A DNA stretch of 64,000 nt from Alphaproteobacteria bacterium (lineage in GTDB: Bacteria; Pseudomonadota; Alphaproteobacteria; Rhizobiales; GCA-2746425): assembly GCA_024743215.1 (NCBI GenBank), contig JANSWZ010000003.1, positions 62,001 to 126,000 of the forward strand, read 5' to 3'. Position 1 is the first letter of the stretch. Each line of letters begins with the position of its first letter. Positions 45,389 to 54,827 of this stretch are shown in pieces. The translations under genes were made by a program, and so were the position numbers. The notes below the pieces were generated by a model. It was not told the origin of the DNA. It did no database searches and saw only the letters and a list, made by a program, of their open reading frames with translations.

Positions 45389-46441
45389 CTAGTATCCGGT
45401 GAGTTCGCCCTGCATGGTGTAGGCGATTTCCTCTTCAAGGCGGATTGTGGGCTTCTTGCCGACATGTTGCTCATGCTCTTCGCACCATGCCAATGCTGCA
45501 TCACGACCGAGATCACGCAGATAGGTCAAAAATTTCCACTCGGCATTGACCTTGGACGATGCCGAAAGCGGCGCGTCCGTATCGACCAATGCGATCCGGT
45601 GCATACGGATGTCTGAATACTCATCGGGTGACAGAACGCCCTCTTTGAGCTTGCGCGAGACAAATTCAATCGCGCGCAATTCCCGCAGCAACGATGCGTT
45701 GAACGTGATTTCATTGACACGATTGTGGATATCGCGGGCCGATTTAGGGGTTTCTTTCCGGGAAATCGGGTTGATCTGGACCAGCAAAATGTCATCGGTA
45801 CTGGTGCCGCGGAAAAAGGGAAACAGCACGGGGTTGCCCATAAACCCGCCATCCCAATAGGGAACGCCGTCGATTTCCACGGCCTGAAACATGGAGGGCA
45901 GGCAGGCTGATGCCAGAACCGATTCAGCGGTGATCTCGTTGGTTTCAAACACCCGGACCTTGCCATTGTGCACATTGGTGGCGCCCAGAAACAATTTTAC
46001 GCCTTTACAGCGGCGCACCCGTTCGAAATCCACGAGTTCTTCCAGAATATCGCGCAGCGGATTGAGGTTGAGCGGGTTGTAATCATAGGGCGAGTAGAAG
46101 CGGGTCATGACATCGCCCATCAGATAGCCCGGAGACATATCCATTGACCAGTTTCCGAACATCATGTCCACAAGGGTGCGTTGAACTGGTGAAAAGTTGG
46201 AAGCGTCGCTGACAGCTTTCCAGAAACGATGCAGATGTTCGCGTGCGCCTTCTGCACCATTTTCTTCAAAGCCATCTGCCAGCACGACCGCATTCATGGC
46301 ACCAGCGCTGGTGCCGGAAATGCCTTCAATGTCCAGTGTACCGCGCTCCAGAAGGGCGTCGAGTACGCCCCAGGTGAAGGCGCCATGGGAGCCGCCGCCT
46401 TGAAGAGCCAGATTAATAGGCATTCCCTGGGGGTTGGGCAT
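45389..46441 (-). CDS. Patatin-like phospholipase (DUF3734-type)
   Basis: 350 aa. Catalytic dyad motifs are visible: oxyanion loop LQGGGSHGAFTWG, nucleophile GTSAGAMNA, and DGGFMGNP with the aspartate. A C-terminal extension (about 220-350) matches the DUF3734-like part of bacterial patatins. No signal peptide. It follows bdhA by two bases, a pairing seen in other alphaproteobacteria; a role in releasing lipid or polyhydroxybutyrate-associated acyl groups has been suggested only by context. Start ATG 46441, with 46423 as an alternative. Confidence 0.9.
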   Translation of the reverse strand: MPNPQGMPINLALQGGGSHGAFTWGVLDALLERGTLDIEGISGTSAGAMNAVVLADGFEENGAEGAREHLHRFWKAVSDASNFSPVQRTLVDMMFGNWSMDMSPGYLMGDVMTRFYSPYDYNPLNLNPLRDILEELVDFERVRRCKGVKLFLGATNVHNGKVRVFETNEITAESVLASACLPSMFQAVEIDGVPYWDGGFMGNPVLFPFFRGTSTDDILLVQINPISRKETPKSARDIHNRVNEITFNASLLRELRAIEFVSRKLKEGVLSPDEYSDIRMHRIALVDTDAPLSASSKVNAEWKFLTYLRDLGRDAALAWCEEHEQHVGKKPTIRLEEEIAYTMQGELTGY

Positions 46442-46443
46442 GT

Positions 46444-47226
46444 CTATAACGCCGTCCAGCCACCATCGACTGATAGAGGCGTTCCGGTGATCTGTGCTGC
46501 TGCGTCACTGCATAGAAACGCAACGATATCGCCAACCTGTTCTGTGGTGGCAAAGTCTTTGGTTGGCTGGCGTGCCAGCATGACTTCACGAATAACTGTC
46601 TCACGGTCCATCCCATGCGCCTTCATCTGCTCAGGAATTTGGGATTCGACAAGAGGTGTCATGACATAGCCGGGGCACACTGCGTTGCAGGTGATGTTCT
46701 TTTCGGCCAGTTCCAGAGCAACAGATTTTGTAAAGCCGACAACACCGTGCTTGGCCGCTACATAGGCGGATTTGTAAGGGGAGGCAGTGAGGCCATGGGC
46801 TGATGAGATATTTATTATGCGGCCCCAACCGAACGCCTTCATACCGGGAACTGCGGCTCTGGTTGTGTGAAACACCGAAGACAGATTGATGGCCATGATG
46901 GCATCCCATTTCTGCGGTGGAAACTCTTCCACTGGCGCTACAAACTGAATTCCGGCATTGTTGACGAGGATGGAGATCGGACCGAGTGTTTCGGTCGCCT
47001 GCTCCACCAAGGACACGCATGCATCGGCCTTTGACATGTCAGCGGACAGGAATGCGGCCTTCACGCCGAATTCCTGAGCTATGTCTTCAGCCAGCTTATG
47101 GTCTTCTTCGCTGTCGGTGTAGGAATTGATGGCGACATTGATGCCAACCTTTGCAAGCTGACGAGCGATGCCGAGGCCAATTCCGGAGGTTGAACCGGTG
47201 ATAATAGCGTTCTTGCCTTGCAACAT
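46444..47226 (-). CDS. bdhA: 3-hydroxybutyrate dehydrogenase
   Basis: 260 aa SDR. Cofactor motif TGSTSGIGLGIA, NNAGIQ, and catalytic S-Y-K (NISSAHGLTASPYKSAYVAAKHG); the segment GIQFVAPVEEFPPQKWDAIMAINLSSVFHT and the C-terminal VDGGWTAL are typical of BdhA. Oxidises D-3-hydroxybutyrate to acetoacetate with NAD+ in ketone-body/PHB breakdown. First gene of a pair with the patatin gene. Confidence 0.93.
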   Translation of the reverse strand: MLQGKNAIITGSTSGIGLGIARQLAKVGINVAINSYTDSEEDHKLAEDIAQEFGVKAAFLSADMSKADACVSLVEQATETLGPISILVNNAGIQFVAPVEEFPPQKWDAIMAINLSSVFHTTRAAVPGMKAFGWGRIINISSAHGLTASPYKSAYVAAKHGVVGFTKSVALELAEKNITCNAVCPGYVMTPLVESQIPEQMKAHGMDRETVIREVMLARQPTKDFATTEQVGDIVAFLCSDAAAQITGTPLSVDGGWTAL

Positions 47227-47401
47227 GAATTGATCCTCTGTTTTGAAATTTGGAGCTGGTACAGGAATTTGGTGTGCTTCCTACGAATAATCCTTATATA
47301 GGGTCCGCATAAATTATTTTGCAACGCACAATCTGAGTATGGCGTCGGTATTGCCCGGCGTGAGCAGATTGAGATTGCGTTGCCAGAGATGGAATTGCCG
47401 G

Positions 47402-48637
47402 ATGGAGTATCTTTCCAAAGTCATGTCGCGGCGCGACAGCGTTGGCGTTGATGTTGGTGGTGTGCGTGTTGGTGGCAGCACGCCTGTTGTTGTGCAATCG
47501 ATGACCAATACCGACACTGCTGATATTGATGCGACGGTCAAACAGGTTGCGGCGTTGTCTCGCGCCGGATCCGAGTTGGTGCGCATTACCGTTGACCGGG
47601 ATGAGGCCGCAGCAGCAGTTCCAATCATTCGCGAGCGTCTGGATATTTTAGGCATTAATGTGCCGTTGATTGGCGATTTTCACTATATCGGACACACATT
47701 GCTGGCTGATCATCCTGCCTGCGCTGATGCATTGGCAAAATACCGTATCAATCCGGGCAATGTCGGGTTTGGTAACAAGAAGGACCGGCAATTCGCGCAG
47801 ATTATCGAAACTGCGATTGAGCGCGACAAGCCAGTGCGGATCGGCGTCAATTGGGGATCGCTTGATCAGGAATTGTTGACCCGGCTGATGGACGAAAATG
47901 CCAAATCCCCAAAACCCCTTTCTGCGACTGAAGTGATGCATGAGGCGATCATTCAGTCCGGACTGATTTCAGGTCGATTGGCTGAGGATATCGGGCTGCC
48001 GAAAGACAAGATTATTCTGTCAGCCAAGGTCAGCCAGGTGCAGGATCTGATTGCCGTTTACACCAGTCTTGCGGAGCGTTGCGACTATGCGTTGCATCTT
48101 GGGCTGACGGAAGCTGGCATGGGCTCCAAAGGCATTGTTGCCTCCTCTGCGGCGCTTGGCATTCTGCTGCAACAGGGCATTGGTGATACCATCCGAATTT
48201 CACTGACCCCGGCACCCGGCGGTGACCGCACACGGGAAGTGCAGGTCGCGCAGGAATTGCTGCAGACCATGGGTTTCCGATCCTTTGTGCCCATTGTCGC
48301 TGCCTGTCCGGGGTGTGGACGCACCACATCGACAGTATTTCAGGAACTGGCTGAACGGATCCAAAGCGATTTGCGCGACAGTATGCCGGCCTGGCGGGAA
48401 AAATATCCAGGTGTTGAAGCATTGAAAGTGGCTGTCATGGGCTGCATCGTGAATGGGCCTGGCGAGAGCAAACATGCCGATATTGGCATTTCTCTGCCAG
48501 GCACGGGGGAAACCCCCGCGGCCCCCGTTTTCATTGATGGCAAAAAGTCTGCCACTTTGCGTGGCGCTACGATTGCTGATGATTTTCAAATCATGGTCGG
48601 TGACTATATCGAGAAGCGTTTCGGGGCCGGCGGCTGA
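47402..48637 (+). CDS. ispG: 4-hydroxy-3-methylbut-2-enyl diphosphate synthase (IspG/GcpE)
   Basis: 411 aa from the ATG at 47402; starts at 47339 and 47423 are possible and the ribosome-binding sites do not settle it. TIM-barrel part has [20 protein letters not shown] and [11 protein letters not shown]. The 4Fe-4S site is [10 protein letters not shown] with the third cysteine in [10 protein letters not shown]. Converts MEcPP to HMBPP in the MEP isoprenoid pathway. Divergent from bdhA. Confidence 0.95.
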   Translation: MEYLSKVMSRRDSVGVDVGGVRVGGSTPVVVQSMTNTDTADIDATVKQVAALSRAGSELVRITVDRDEAAAAVPIIRERLDILGINVPLIGDFHYIGHTLLADHPACADALAKYRINPGNVGFGNKKDRQFAQIIETAIERDKPVRIGVNWGSLDQELLTRLMDENAKSPKPLSATEVMHEAIIQSGLISGRLAEDIGLPKDKIILSAKVSQVQDLIAVYTSLAERCDYALHLGLTEAGMGSKGIVASSAALGILLQQGIGDTIRISLTPAPGGDRTREVQVAQELLQTMGFRSFVPIVAACPGCGRTTSTVFQELAERIQSDLRDSMPAWREKYPGVEALKVAVMGCIVNGPGESKHADIGISLPGTGETPAAPVFIDGKKSATLRGATIADDFQIMVGDYIEKRFGAGG

Positions 48638-48656
48638 CGCTGACCCTAAAGGGCCG

Positions 48657-49217
48657 TTACTTTTTCCAAATCCGCACTTCTCCGCCAGCAAAGTGCGGAT
48701 AGTCTTCCTGATCCTGCATGAATGCCCGGACTTCCTCAAAGGCCAATGGGCGAAAATTATTGCTATCAACGCCCACATCCATGCTCTTTGAGAAGGCCTC
48801 GCTGTCCAGCCTGCCGTGAACGTGGCCGAACAAGTGCCAGGAACCGCGCCAGGCCTTGTTCCATTCTCGCATTGGATAGTGACACAGAATGATACGCTGG
48901 TTGTCGAGCGATATGGTTTTCATCAAATCAATGGAAGCAAAGCTGCCAGCGCAGTCACGCACCGTTTTATGGTCATGATTGCCTTCGATCAGATGAATGC
49001 TTCCATTCAGCCGATTGACGAAGACACTGGCCGGTTGATCTGATCCCATAGAAAAATCACCCAGATGCCAGACGGTGTCCTTGGGACTAACCATTGCATT
49101 CCAATTGGCGATCAGTGTTTCATTCATTTCTCTGACCGTTTCGAAGGGACGCTTGGAAAGGTGAATGATCGGCTGATGGTCAAAATGGGTGTCAGATGTA
49201 AAAAATGTCTCTGGCAT
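48657..49217 (-). CDS. Metallophosphoesterase
   Basis: 186 aa calcineurin-like phosphoesterase. All metal-site motifs are present in order: DTHFDH, GDFSMG, EGNHDHK, CHYP and GHVHG. The small size and HFDH motif match the predicted-phosphohydrolase group often found in phages and bacteria; the substrate is unknown. Convergent with ispG. No good ribosome-binding site precedes the ATG, which abuts a short AGGGTCTG-type repeat. Confidence 0.9.
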   Translation of the reverse strand: MPETFFTSDTHFDHQPIIHLSKRPFETVREMNETLIANWNAMVSPKDTVWHLGDFSMGSDQPASVFVNRLNGSIHLIEGNHDHKTVRDCAGSFASIDLMKTISLDNQRIILCHYPMREWNKAWRGSWHLFGHVHGRLDSEAFSKSMDVGVDSNNFRPLAFEEVRAFMQDQEDYPHFAGGEVRIWKK

Positions 49218-49408
49218 CTAGGGTCTGGACTCCATTGGGAGATTAAAACGGCTTACTACACAACGCCCCTTCGGGATGATCCTGCTTTTAGGCAGGATGT
49301 CGGCGCAATGGCTTCAAAACCAGATGGTTTCCTGCGTCTTTGCTTCTGACCCTGACCAATAGCACATCCATCAGTTCAACCTCTCGATTGAGTCCAAGCC
49401 CCGGGCGC

Positions 49409-50323
49409 TCATGATGTACGGTTGGCGATGAAACTGGCTGTCTGCTTCAGCGTATCGGCGGCTGGGCCATATGGCCTGAGCAAATCATGGGCTTCATCGA
49501 TTTGCGCGCTGAGGTGGGCTTTGGCCGTTTTCAGTCCCATAAAGTCTACAAGCGTTGCCTTGCCCGCTGCTGCATCCTTGCCAGCTTCTTTGCCGAGCGC
49601 TGCCGCATCGCTTGTCCGGTCAAGAATATCGTCCGCCAGTTGAAACGCCAGGCCGATGGTGTTGCCAAATTTTTCAAATCGCTTCTCATCATCTGGCGAT
49701 CCGCCAGCCAGGATTACTCCTGCGGTGCAGGCAAAGCGCAGCAGAGCGCCAGTCTTCATGGCCTGCATGGATTTTATGCTGGTCTCGTTCTGCTGCGGCG
49801 GCACCGCTCCGCGCCGACCTTCAGCGGCTATGTCCAACACCTGTCCGCCGACCATGCCGGATGCACCGGCGGCTTTGGCAAGACCGGAGACCACTTTCAG
49901 ACGGATCGCCGGATCAGCGTGCACATGTTCGTGTGCCAAAAGATCAAAGGCCAGGGTCTGCAATGCGTCACCAACCAGAATTGCGGTCTCTTCATCAAAG
50001 GCGATGTGGGTGGTTTTCTTGCCGCGCCGCAGATCATCATTGTCCAGTGCCGGCAAATCATCATGGACCAGACTGTAGCTGTGAATGCATTCAAGAGCTG
50101 CGGCGGCGCGCAGGACGCCGCTATCGTTGCGGCCAAACAAGGCAGCGGTCTCAACCAGCAAAAATGGGCGCAAACGTTTGCCGCCATTCAATGTGGCGTA
50201 GCACATGGCATCCAGCAATCGTTGCGGTGCACCGGTGCGGGCCTCGGCATCAACTGCAGATTTCAACACATCGCTGAGGGTCTGCCCATGGCGCAATAAT
50301 TTTTCGTTCAAAGTGTTTGACAT
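49409..50323 (-). CDS. ispA: Polyprenyl (farnesyl) diphosphate synthase
   Basis: 304 aa trans-prenyltransferase. First Asp-rich motif LVHDDLPALDNDDLRRGK, second LADDILDRTSD, and GGKRLRPFLL near the N-terminus. The insertion in the first motif (DDxxxxD) fits bacterial short-chain farnesyl/geranylgeranyl synthases; chain length is inferred, with farnesyl likeliest. Not linked to xseB or dxs as in many genomes. Confidence 0.9.
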   Translation of the reverse strand: MSNTLNEKLLRHGQTLSDVLKSAVDAEARTGAPQRLLDAMCYATLNGGKRLRPFLLVETAALFGRNDSGVLRAAAALECIHSYSLVHDDLPALDNDDLRRGKKTTHIAFDEETAILVGDALQTLAFDLLAHEHVHADPAIRLKVVSGLAKAAGASGMVGGQVLDIAAEGRRGAVPPQQNETSIKSMQAMKTGALLRFACTAGVILAGGSPDDEKRFEKFGNTIGLAFQLADDILDRTSDAAALGKEAGKDAAAGKATLVDFMGLKTAKAHLSAQIDEAHDLLRPYGPAADTLKQTASFIANRTS

Positions 50324-50543
50324 TTATAGGGCTAAAACAGGCAAGAATACCGGTCCGATCTGTGACTGACATGCCCTTGAACCACAGCGGCGCGCGTGAG
50401 AGCAAGCCAAGAGTGCGCATCTTGAACATAGAGTTACATGCCGGATAACGTAAACACGATGATTGACGGCTGATGGAAAAAATGATTCCTGCGACGCCAC
50501 CATGTTGTATGGATAATCGGGCTGAGACAACGATTCAGGGGCA

Positions 50544-51302
50544 GTGGCAGGCAGGACATTGGCACGGGGCAAAAAACCAATAACAAAGAAACCAGATGGC
50601 CCGGTCTTGCGCGCGCGAAACTCGCTGCGAAAATGGACCCGTTGGTTTCTTCTTGCAGTGTTGCTAGTTCTGGTCTCGCCACTTCTGCTGATACCCGCCT
50701 ATGTGTGGGTGACGCCGCCGGTTTCCAACCTCATGCTTTGGCGTCTGGCACAGGGTCATGGTGTGACCCGAAACTGGACACCCGTTGAGCAATTGTCGCC
50801 AAATCTCATAAATGCAGTGCTTTCCAGCGAAGATGGCCGGTTTTGCCTGCATCACGGTGTTGACTGGCAGGCGGTTGAAATTGTGATTGATGATCTGATC
50901 GATGGTGGCACACCGCGCGGGGCAAGCACGGTTACAATGCAGACGGTCAAAAACCTGTTCTTGTGGCCCAGCCGTTCCTATGTGCGCAAAACGCTGGAAG
51001 TACCGCTGGCAATCTATGCGGACTTCTTCTGGTCCAAGGAGCGGGTCGCAGAGATTTATCTGAATATGGTGGAATGGGGGCCGGGGCTGTATGGCGCCGA
51101 AGCGGCTTCGCGGCGTTATTTTGGCAAAACTGCAGGGCGGTTGACCATGCGCGAAGCCAGTCTTCTGGCGACGGCCTTGCCAAACCCGCTTGCGCGCAAT
51201 CCCCGCAATCCCAGCGATGGGCATCAACGGCTTGCTAAAACCGTGGATGCCAGGGCGCGCAAGGCTGCCGGACTGTTTTCCTGCGTGACAGGGGAAAGCT
51301 GA
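50544..51302 (+). CDS. mtgA: Monofunctional biosynthetic peptidoglycan transglycosylase
   Basis: 252 aa from a GTG at 50544 (AGGGG just upstream). A basic cytoplasmic tail and one membrane segment (about 34-56) precede a GT51 domain with catalytic Glu in SSEDGRFCLHHGVDW, then RGASTVTMQTVKNLFLW, ERVAEIYLNMVEWGPGLYGAEAASRRYFGK. Polymerises lipid II into glycan strands. Divergent from ispA and convergent with ggt, so probably monocistronic. Confidence 0.93.
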   Translation: MAGRTLARGKKPITKKPDGPVLRARNSLRKWTRWFLLAVLLVLVSPLLLIPAYVWVTPPVSNLMLWRLAQGHGVTRNWTPVEQLSPNLINAVLSSEDGRFCLHHGVDWQAVEIVIDDLIDGGTPRGASTVTMQTVKNLFLWPSRSYVRKTLEVPLAIYADFFWSKERVAEIYLNMVEWGPGLYGAEAASRRYFGKTAGRLTMREASLLATALPNPLARNPRNPSDGHQRLAKTVDARARKAAGLFSCVTGES

Positions 51303-51313
51303 ACCGATCGGCC

Positions 51314-53113
51314 CTATTCCCCGATGACTGTGCCTTCGCGGCGCGGATCGGCTCCGCCGATCAGCTTGTCATCATCCATGACAATGCCATGTAGACCGGA
51401 ATTCAAATCGCGTACCGAGACCTCATAGCCGAGCGCTTCCAATGCCGGGCCAAGGTTTTCGGCCGGAGTGCCAGCTTCCAGATCGTAAGTCCCGAAGCGG
51501 TTGATCAAATGAGGCATGTTGATGGCAGATTGCAGGCTGAGGCCCCAGTCGATGTGAGCAATCAGGGTCTTGGCGACATAGCCGATGATGCGGCTGCCAC
51601 CGGGGCTTCCTACTGCCATATAGGGCAGGCCATCCCGCATTACGATGGTTGGCGCCATGGATGAGCGTGGCCGTTTGCCGGGTTCAACCCGGTTTGCAAT
51701 CGGGTAGCCATTGGAATGGCTGCGAAATGAAAAGTCTGTAAGCTCATTGTTCAGCAGGAACCCGCCGGCCATCAAACGTGATCCAAAGCCGTTTTCAATT
51801 GTTGTCGTCATTGAAACGACATTCCCAGCTTTGTCACGTATGACGAAATGGCTGGTTGAGGGCAGCTCTATGGACTCGTCATCTGCCTGATACAGCGCGT
51901 GATCAAATTCCGGCTCGCCGGGTGTGACTGTTTCAAGCCGGTTTTCGCGCATCAGAACTCCGCGATTGGCCAAATATCCATCGGCAATCAGGCCTTTTGT
52001 CGGCATGGGTACAAAGTCGCTGTCGGCCATGTACCGACCACGATCTGCGAAGGCCAGACGTGAAGCATCGCCGATGAGGCGCCAGGCCTGAGCACTGTTC
52101 GGGCCGAGCCCTTTCAGGTCATAAGCACGCAAGGTTCCCAGAATCTGACCGACTGTCAGCGCTCCTGAGGAGGGGGGGCCCATGCCGCAGACATTAAATC
52201 CACGATAGTCGACACAGATTGGCGCGCGCTCCTTGATCCGATAAGCCGCCAGATCTTCCAATGCCAAAACACCGGGATTTCCCGAAGTTGACTGCACGGT
52301 TTTGACAATTTCCTGAGCAATCTCACCTTTGTAAAAGGCCTCGGTGCCTTGTTGAGACAGCATCCGCAAAGTGTTTGCATAGTCGGCATTGACGCGTTTG
52401 TCTCCCGCCTGCAGCGGTGTGCCATCTTCCCGGAAGAAATAGGCTTTCGTATCTTTGAAACGTGAGAGCCGGTCTGCATCATTGGCTATGGAACTGGCAA
52501 GCCTTGGAGATACCTCAAAACCGCTGTCTGCCAAATTGATTGCGCTGTCAAACAAGGTTGCCCAGGGCATGGAGCCATAGCGACCATGGACCGCCTCCAG
52601 CAGCAAAGGCGTGCCTGGCACACCGACCGAACGCCCGCCCACCACAGCGTCAAAGAACTTCAATGGCTCGCCGTTTTCATCGTGAAACAGGGTTGGCGTA
52701 GCCGCTGTTGGCGCCGTTTCACGGCCGTCAAAAGTCGTCAGTCGTTCGTTCGTTGCATCCCAATAAACCAGAAAAGCGCCGCCGCCCAAACCAGATGATT
52801 GAGGCTCCACAAGACCCAGCATCAACTGCACTGCCACCATTGCATCAATGGCGTTGCCACCGTTGCGCAAAACGGCCGCACCTGCTTCGCTGGCAAGCGG
52901 GTTTGCTGTGGCGATCATCCAGTTTTTGGATCTTGTGCCCCTTACATTTTTTCCCACAAGGTTGATCTCAACCGGAGGCTCTGTTGGTGCTGAGGTGCCT
53001 GATTCAGGCGCTACATCGTCGGTGGCCTGTTGTGCGCTGGCGGGTTGTGCGTTGGCGTAAAAAGCCATCGCAACCGAAAGAAGCAGAACACGCAGGAAAC
53101 TGGAATTCTTCAT
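51314..53113 (-). CDS. ggt: Gamma-glutamyltransferase
   Basis: 599 aa from the ATG at 53113, which gives a clear signal peptide (MKNSSFLRVLLLSVAMAFYA..., cleavage near ASA-Q) and has GGA upstream; the frame opens to 53233. The precursor cleaves itself before Thr420 in LPSTSHFVIRD. Glutamate-binding RNGGNAIDAMVAVQLMLG and the C-terminal GSPGGSRIIGYVAKT are present. Periplasmic cleavage or transfer of gamma-glutamyl groups, e.g. of glutathione. Confidence 0.94.
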   Translation of the reverse strand: MKNSSFLRVLLLSVAMAFYANAQPASAQQATDDVAPESGTSAPTEPPVEINLVGKNVRGTRSKNWMIATANPLASEAGAAVLRNGGNAIDAMVAVQLMLGLVEPQSSGLGGGAFLVYWDATNERLTTFDGRETAPTAATPTLFHDENGEPLKFFDAVVGGRSVGVPGTPLLLEAVHGRYGSMPWATLFDSAINLADSGFEVSPRLASSIANDADRLSRFKDTKAYFFREDGTPLQAGDKRVNADYANTLRMLSQQGTEAFYKGEIAQEIVKTVQSTSGNPGVLALEDLAAYRIKERAPICVDYRGFNVCGMGPPSSGALTVGQILGTLRAYDLKGLGPNSAQAWRLIGDASRLAFADRGRYMADSDFVPMPTKGLIADGYLANRGVLMRENRLETVTPGEPEFDHALYQADDESIELPSTSHFVIRDKAGNVVSMTTTIENGFGSRLMAGGFLLNNELTDFSFRSHSNGYPIANRVEPGKRPRSSMAPTIVMRDGLPYMAVGSPGGSRIIGYVAKTLIAHIDWGLSLQSAINMPHLINRFGTYDLEAGTPAENLGPALEALGYEVSVRDLNSGLHGIVMDDDKLIGGADPRREGTVIGE

Positions 53114-53460
53114 AGCTTTAATCCGTCCAATCACATCGCATGAAATCTGGTCGGCGATGTTGAATCTCATAGTCAGGTCGTGAGTCACTTGTAGCCTGCC
53201 TTTAATCGGCATCAAAGCCCATTCGATAGCCAAGCTGCTGAACTTCCCAGGTCACACAAGCGTGTTGGGCATGTTCTTCATCGTTTAACTTCAATTATCG
53301 TATCAAGCACGGTGTCAGGATGCGTGCAAATTTTGATGGCATGAATTGATTAATATCGTGAGTAAAAAAAATCAATCCGGCTTTCGCTGCCAAATTTCTT
53401 TCAGGATTGTGGAAAACTGGTGCAGACTTTCCATACAGCACCAATTCTGTTTCTCATACG
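53114..53460. other. Intergenic region without a recognised gene
   Basis: 347 bases between ggt and the FAD-subunit gene. On the minus strand a run of eight T (about 53371-53364) follows a weak stem and may end the coxG-S-M transcript; the rest presumably holds the ggt promoter. No coding frame with support, repeat or RNA seen. Confidence 0.5.
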
Positions 53461-54261
53461 TCAGATCATTGTTTTCATAGCTTTTTGCGCCATGACTTTA
53501 ACGAGGTTGGCGCGATAAGCGGCAGAGCCGTGAATGTCTGATAGCAGATCACTCTCATTCATGGATGTCGGGGTCAGGGCCTCTACAGACCAATCATCTG
53601 ATAGCGCCGCTTCCATGTCTCTATGACGAAAGACGCCGTCTGAACCTGCTCCGGTGACGGCCACAATCACGTGTTCGTCTGCATATCGCGCGACAAACAC
53701 GCCAGCCATTGCGTAGCGGGAAGCTGGGTTTGCGAATTTTGCATAGGCGGCTTTCGTCGGAATTTTAAAATCAACTTTTGTGATCAATTCACCTTCCTGA
53801 AGGTCGGTTTCAAACAGGCCTGTGAAAAAGTCTTCTGCAGCAATCGTGCGGCTATTGGTGTGAATGGTGGCAGCCAGAGCCAGCGCCGCTGCCGGATAGT
53901 CCGCTGCCGGATCATTATTCGCAATTGATCCGCCTAATGTGCCCATATGGCGTACATGTGGGTCTCCGATATGGGCCGCCAGTTCTGCCAGCGCAGGAAG
54001 GGTCTGTTTGACCTGCTGTGATGCTGCAACTTCCGCATGGGTTACAGCGGCACCTATGGTGAGCTGTTCTTCGGTGGAACCTATGCCCATCAGTGCTGAA
54101 ATGTGCCGCAAATCAATGACATCGGAGGGGGCCGCCAATCTCTGTTTCATGGTGGGTAACAGGGTTTGACCGCCAGCCAGAAACTTTGCATCTGCGCCGT
54201 TTGTGAAAAAGTGGACCGCGTCTTCCACACTGGTTGGGCGATGGTAGGTGAGGTGAAACAT
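53461..54261 (-). CDS. FAD-binding subunit of a CO/xanthine dehydrogenase-type enzyme (CoxM-like)
   Basis: 266 aa. FAD motifs are FLAGGQTLLPTMKQRL and THMGTLGGSIANNDPAADYPAA (here RHMGTLGGS). A CO-dehydrogenase C-terminal domain follows. Passes electrons from the 2Fe-2S subunit to an acceptor through FAD. It is the last gene of the G-S-M set; the molybdopterin large subunit that should complete the complex is not next to it or elsewhere in the window. Confidence 0.9.
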   Translation of the reverse strand: MFHLTYHRPTSVEDAVHFFTNGADAKFLAGGQTLLPTMKQRLAAPSDVIDLRHISALMGIGSTEEQLTIGAAVTHAEVAASQQVKQTLPALAELAAHIGDPHVRHMGTLGGSIANNDPAADYPAAALALAATIHTNSRTIAAEDFFTGLFETDLQEGELITKVDFKIPTKAAYAKFANPASRYAMAGVFVARYADEHVIVAVTGAGSDGVFRHRDMEAALSDDWSVEALTPTSMNESDLLSDIHGSAAYRANLVKVMAQKAMKTMI

Positions 54262-54274
54262 AGGTTTTTCCCGA

Positions 54275-54784
54275 CTATGACGCGCTTGACGTTGATGATT
54301 GGTCAGACATGCTGGATCCGGTCATCTCATCGGCCGCTGCTTTTATGGATTTCACAATGTTCTGGTAGCCGGTGCAGCGGCAAATATTGCCCTCCAACTC
54401 GGACCGAATTGTGGCTTCATCCAGAGTGTTGCCATATCGGTTGATCATGTCGACTGCCGCGATGATCATGCCGGGCGTACAAAATCCGCATTGCAATCCA
54501 TGATGCTCCTTGAAGGCTGCTTGCACCGGATGTAACTGATCGCCAGCGGCGATGCCCTCAATTGTTGTGATCTCGGCACCATCTGCCTGCACTGCAAGCA
54601 TGGTGCAGCTTTTGACAGCTTTACCATTGAAATTGATCACACATGCTCCGCATTGGGAGGTGTCGCAGCCAATATGAGTGCCGGTCAGTTTCAAATGATC
54701 TCGGATGTAGGTGACCAGCAGGGTCCTGGCTTCAACAGTGTGAGAAACGGTTTCGCCGTTTACCGTCATGGAGATTTCGTTCAT
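54275..54784 (-). CDS. 2Fe-2S subunit of a CO/xanthine dehydrogenase-type enzyme (CoxS-like)
   Basis: 169 aa from the ATG at 54784 with GAGG six bases upstream (in-frame GTG at 54796 is less likely). The plant-type cluster motif is [11 protein letters not shown] followed by a fourth Cys (SCTML), and the second cluster is [10 protein letters not shown] with [12 protein letters not shown]. Family length is normal. Thirteen bases before the FAD subunit gene, 43 after the CoxG-like gene. Confidence 0.92.
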   Translation of the reverse strand: MNEISMTVNGETVSHTVEARTLLVTYIRDHLKLTGTHIGCDTSQCGACVINFNGKAVKSCTMLAVQADGAEITTIEGIAAGDQLHPVQAAFKEHHGLQCGFCTPGMIIAAVDMINRYGNTLDEATIRSELEGNICRCTGYQNIVKSIKAAADEMTGSSMSDQSSTSSAS

Positions 54785-54827
54785 ATGCATCCTCACAATT
54801 CATTTGCGATCAATGGGTGTTCGGTCT

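Noticed and set aside
49276-49295. Short stem-loop ATCCTGC/GCAGGAT in the gap downstream of the prenyl synthase gene
   Set aside because: Seven-base stem without a T-tract on either strand; too weak to call a terminator.
49487-50299. 270-codon plus-strand frame opposite the prenyl synthase gene
   Set aside because: Antisense shadow of a gene with both Asp-rich motifs; composition rich in Cys/His/Gln is typical of reverse frames here.
53114-53233. 40-residue N-terminal extension of gamma-glutamyltransferase
   Set aside because: It would bury the signal peptide that begins at the ATG at 53113.
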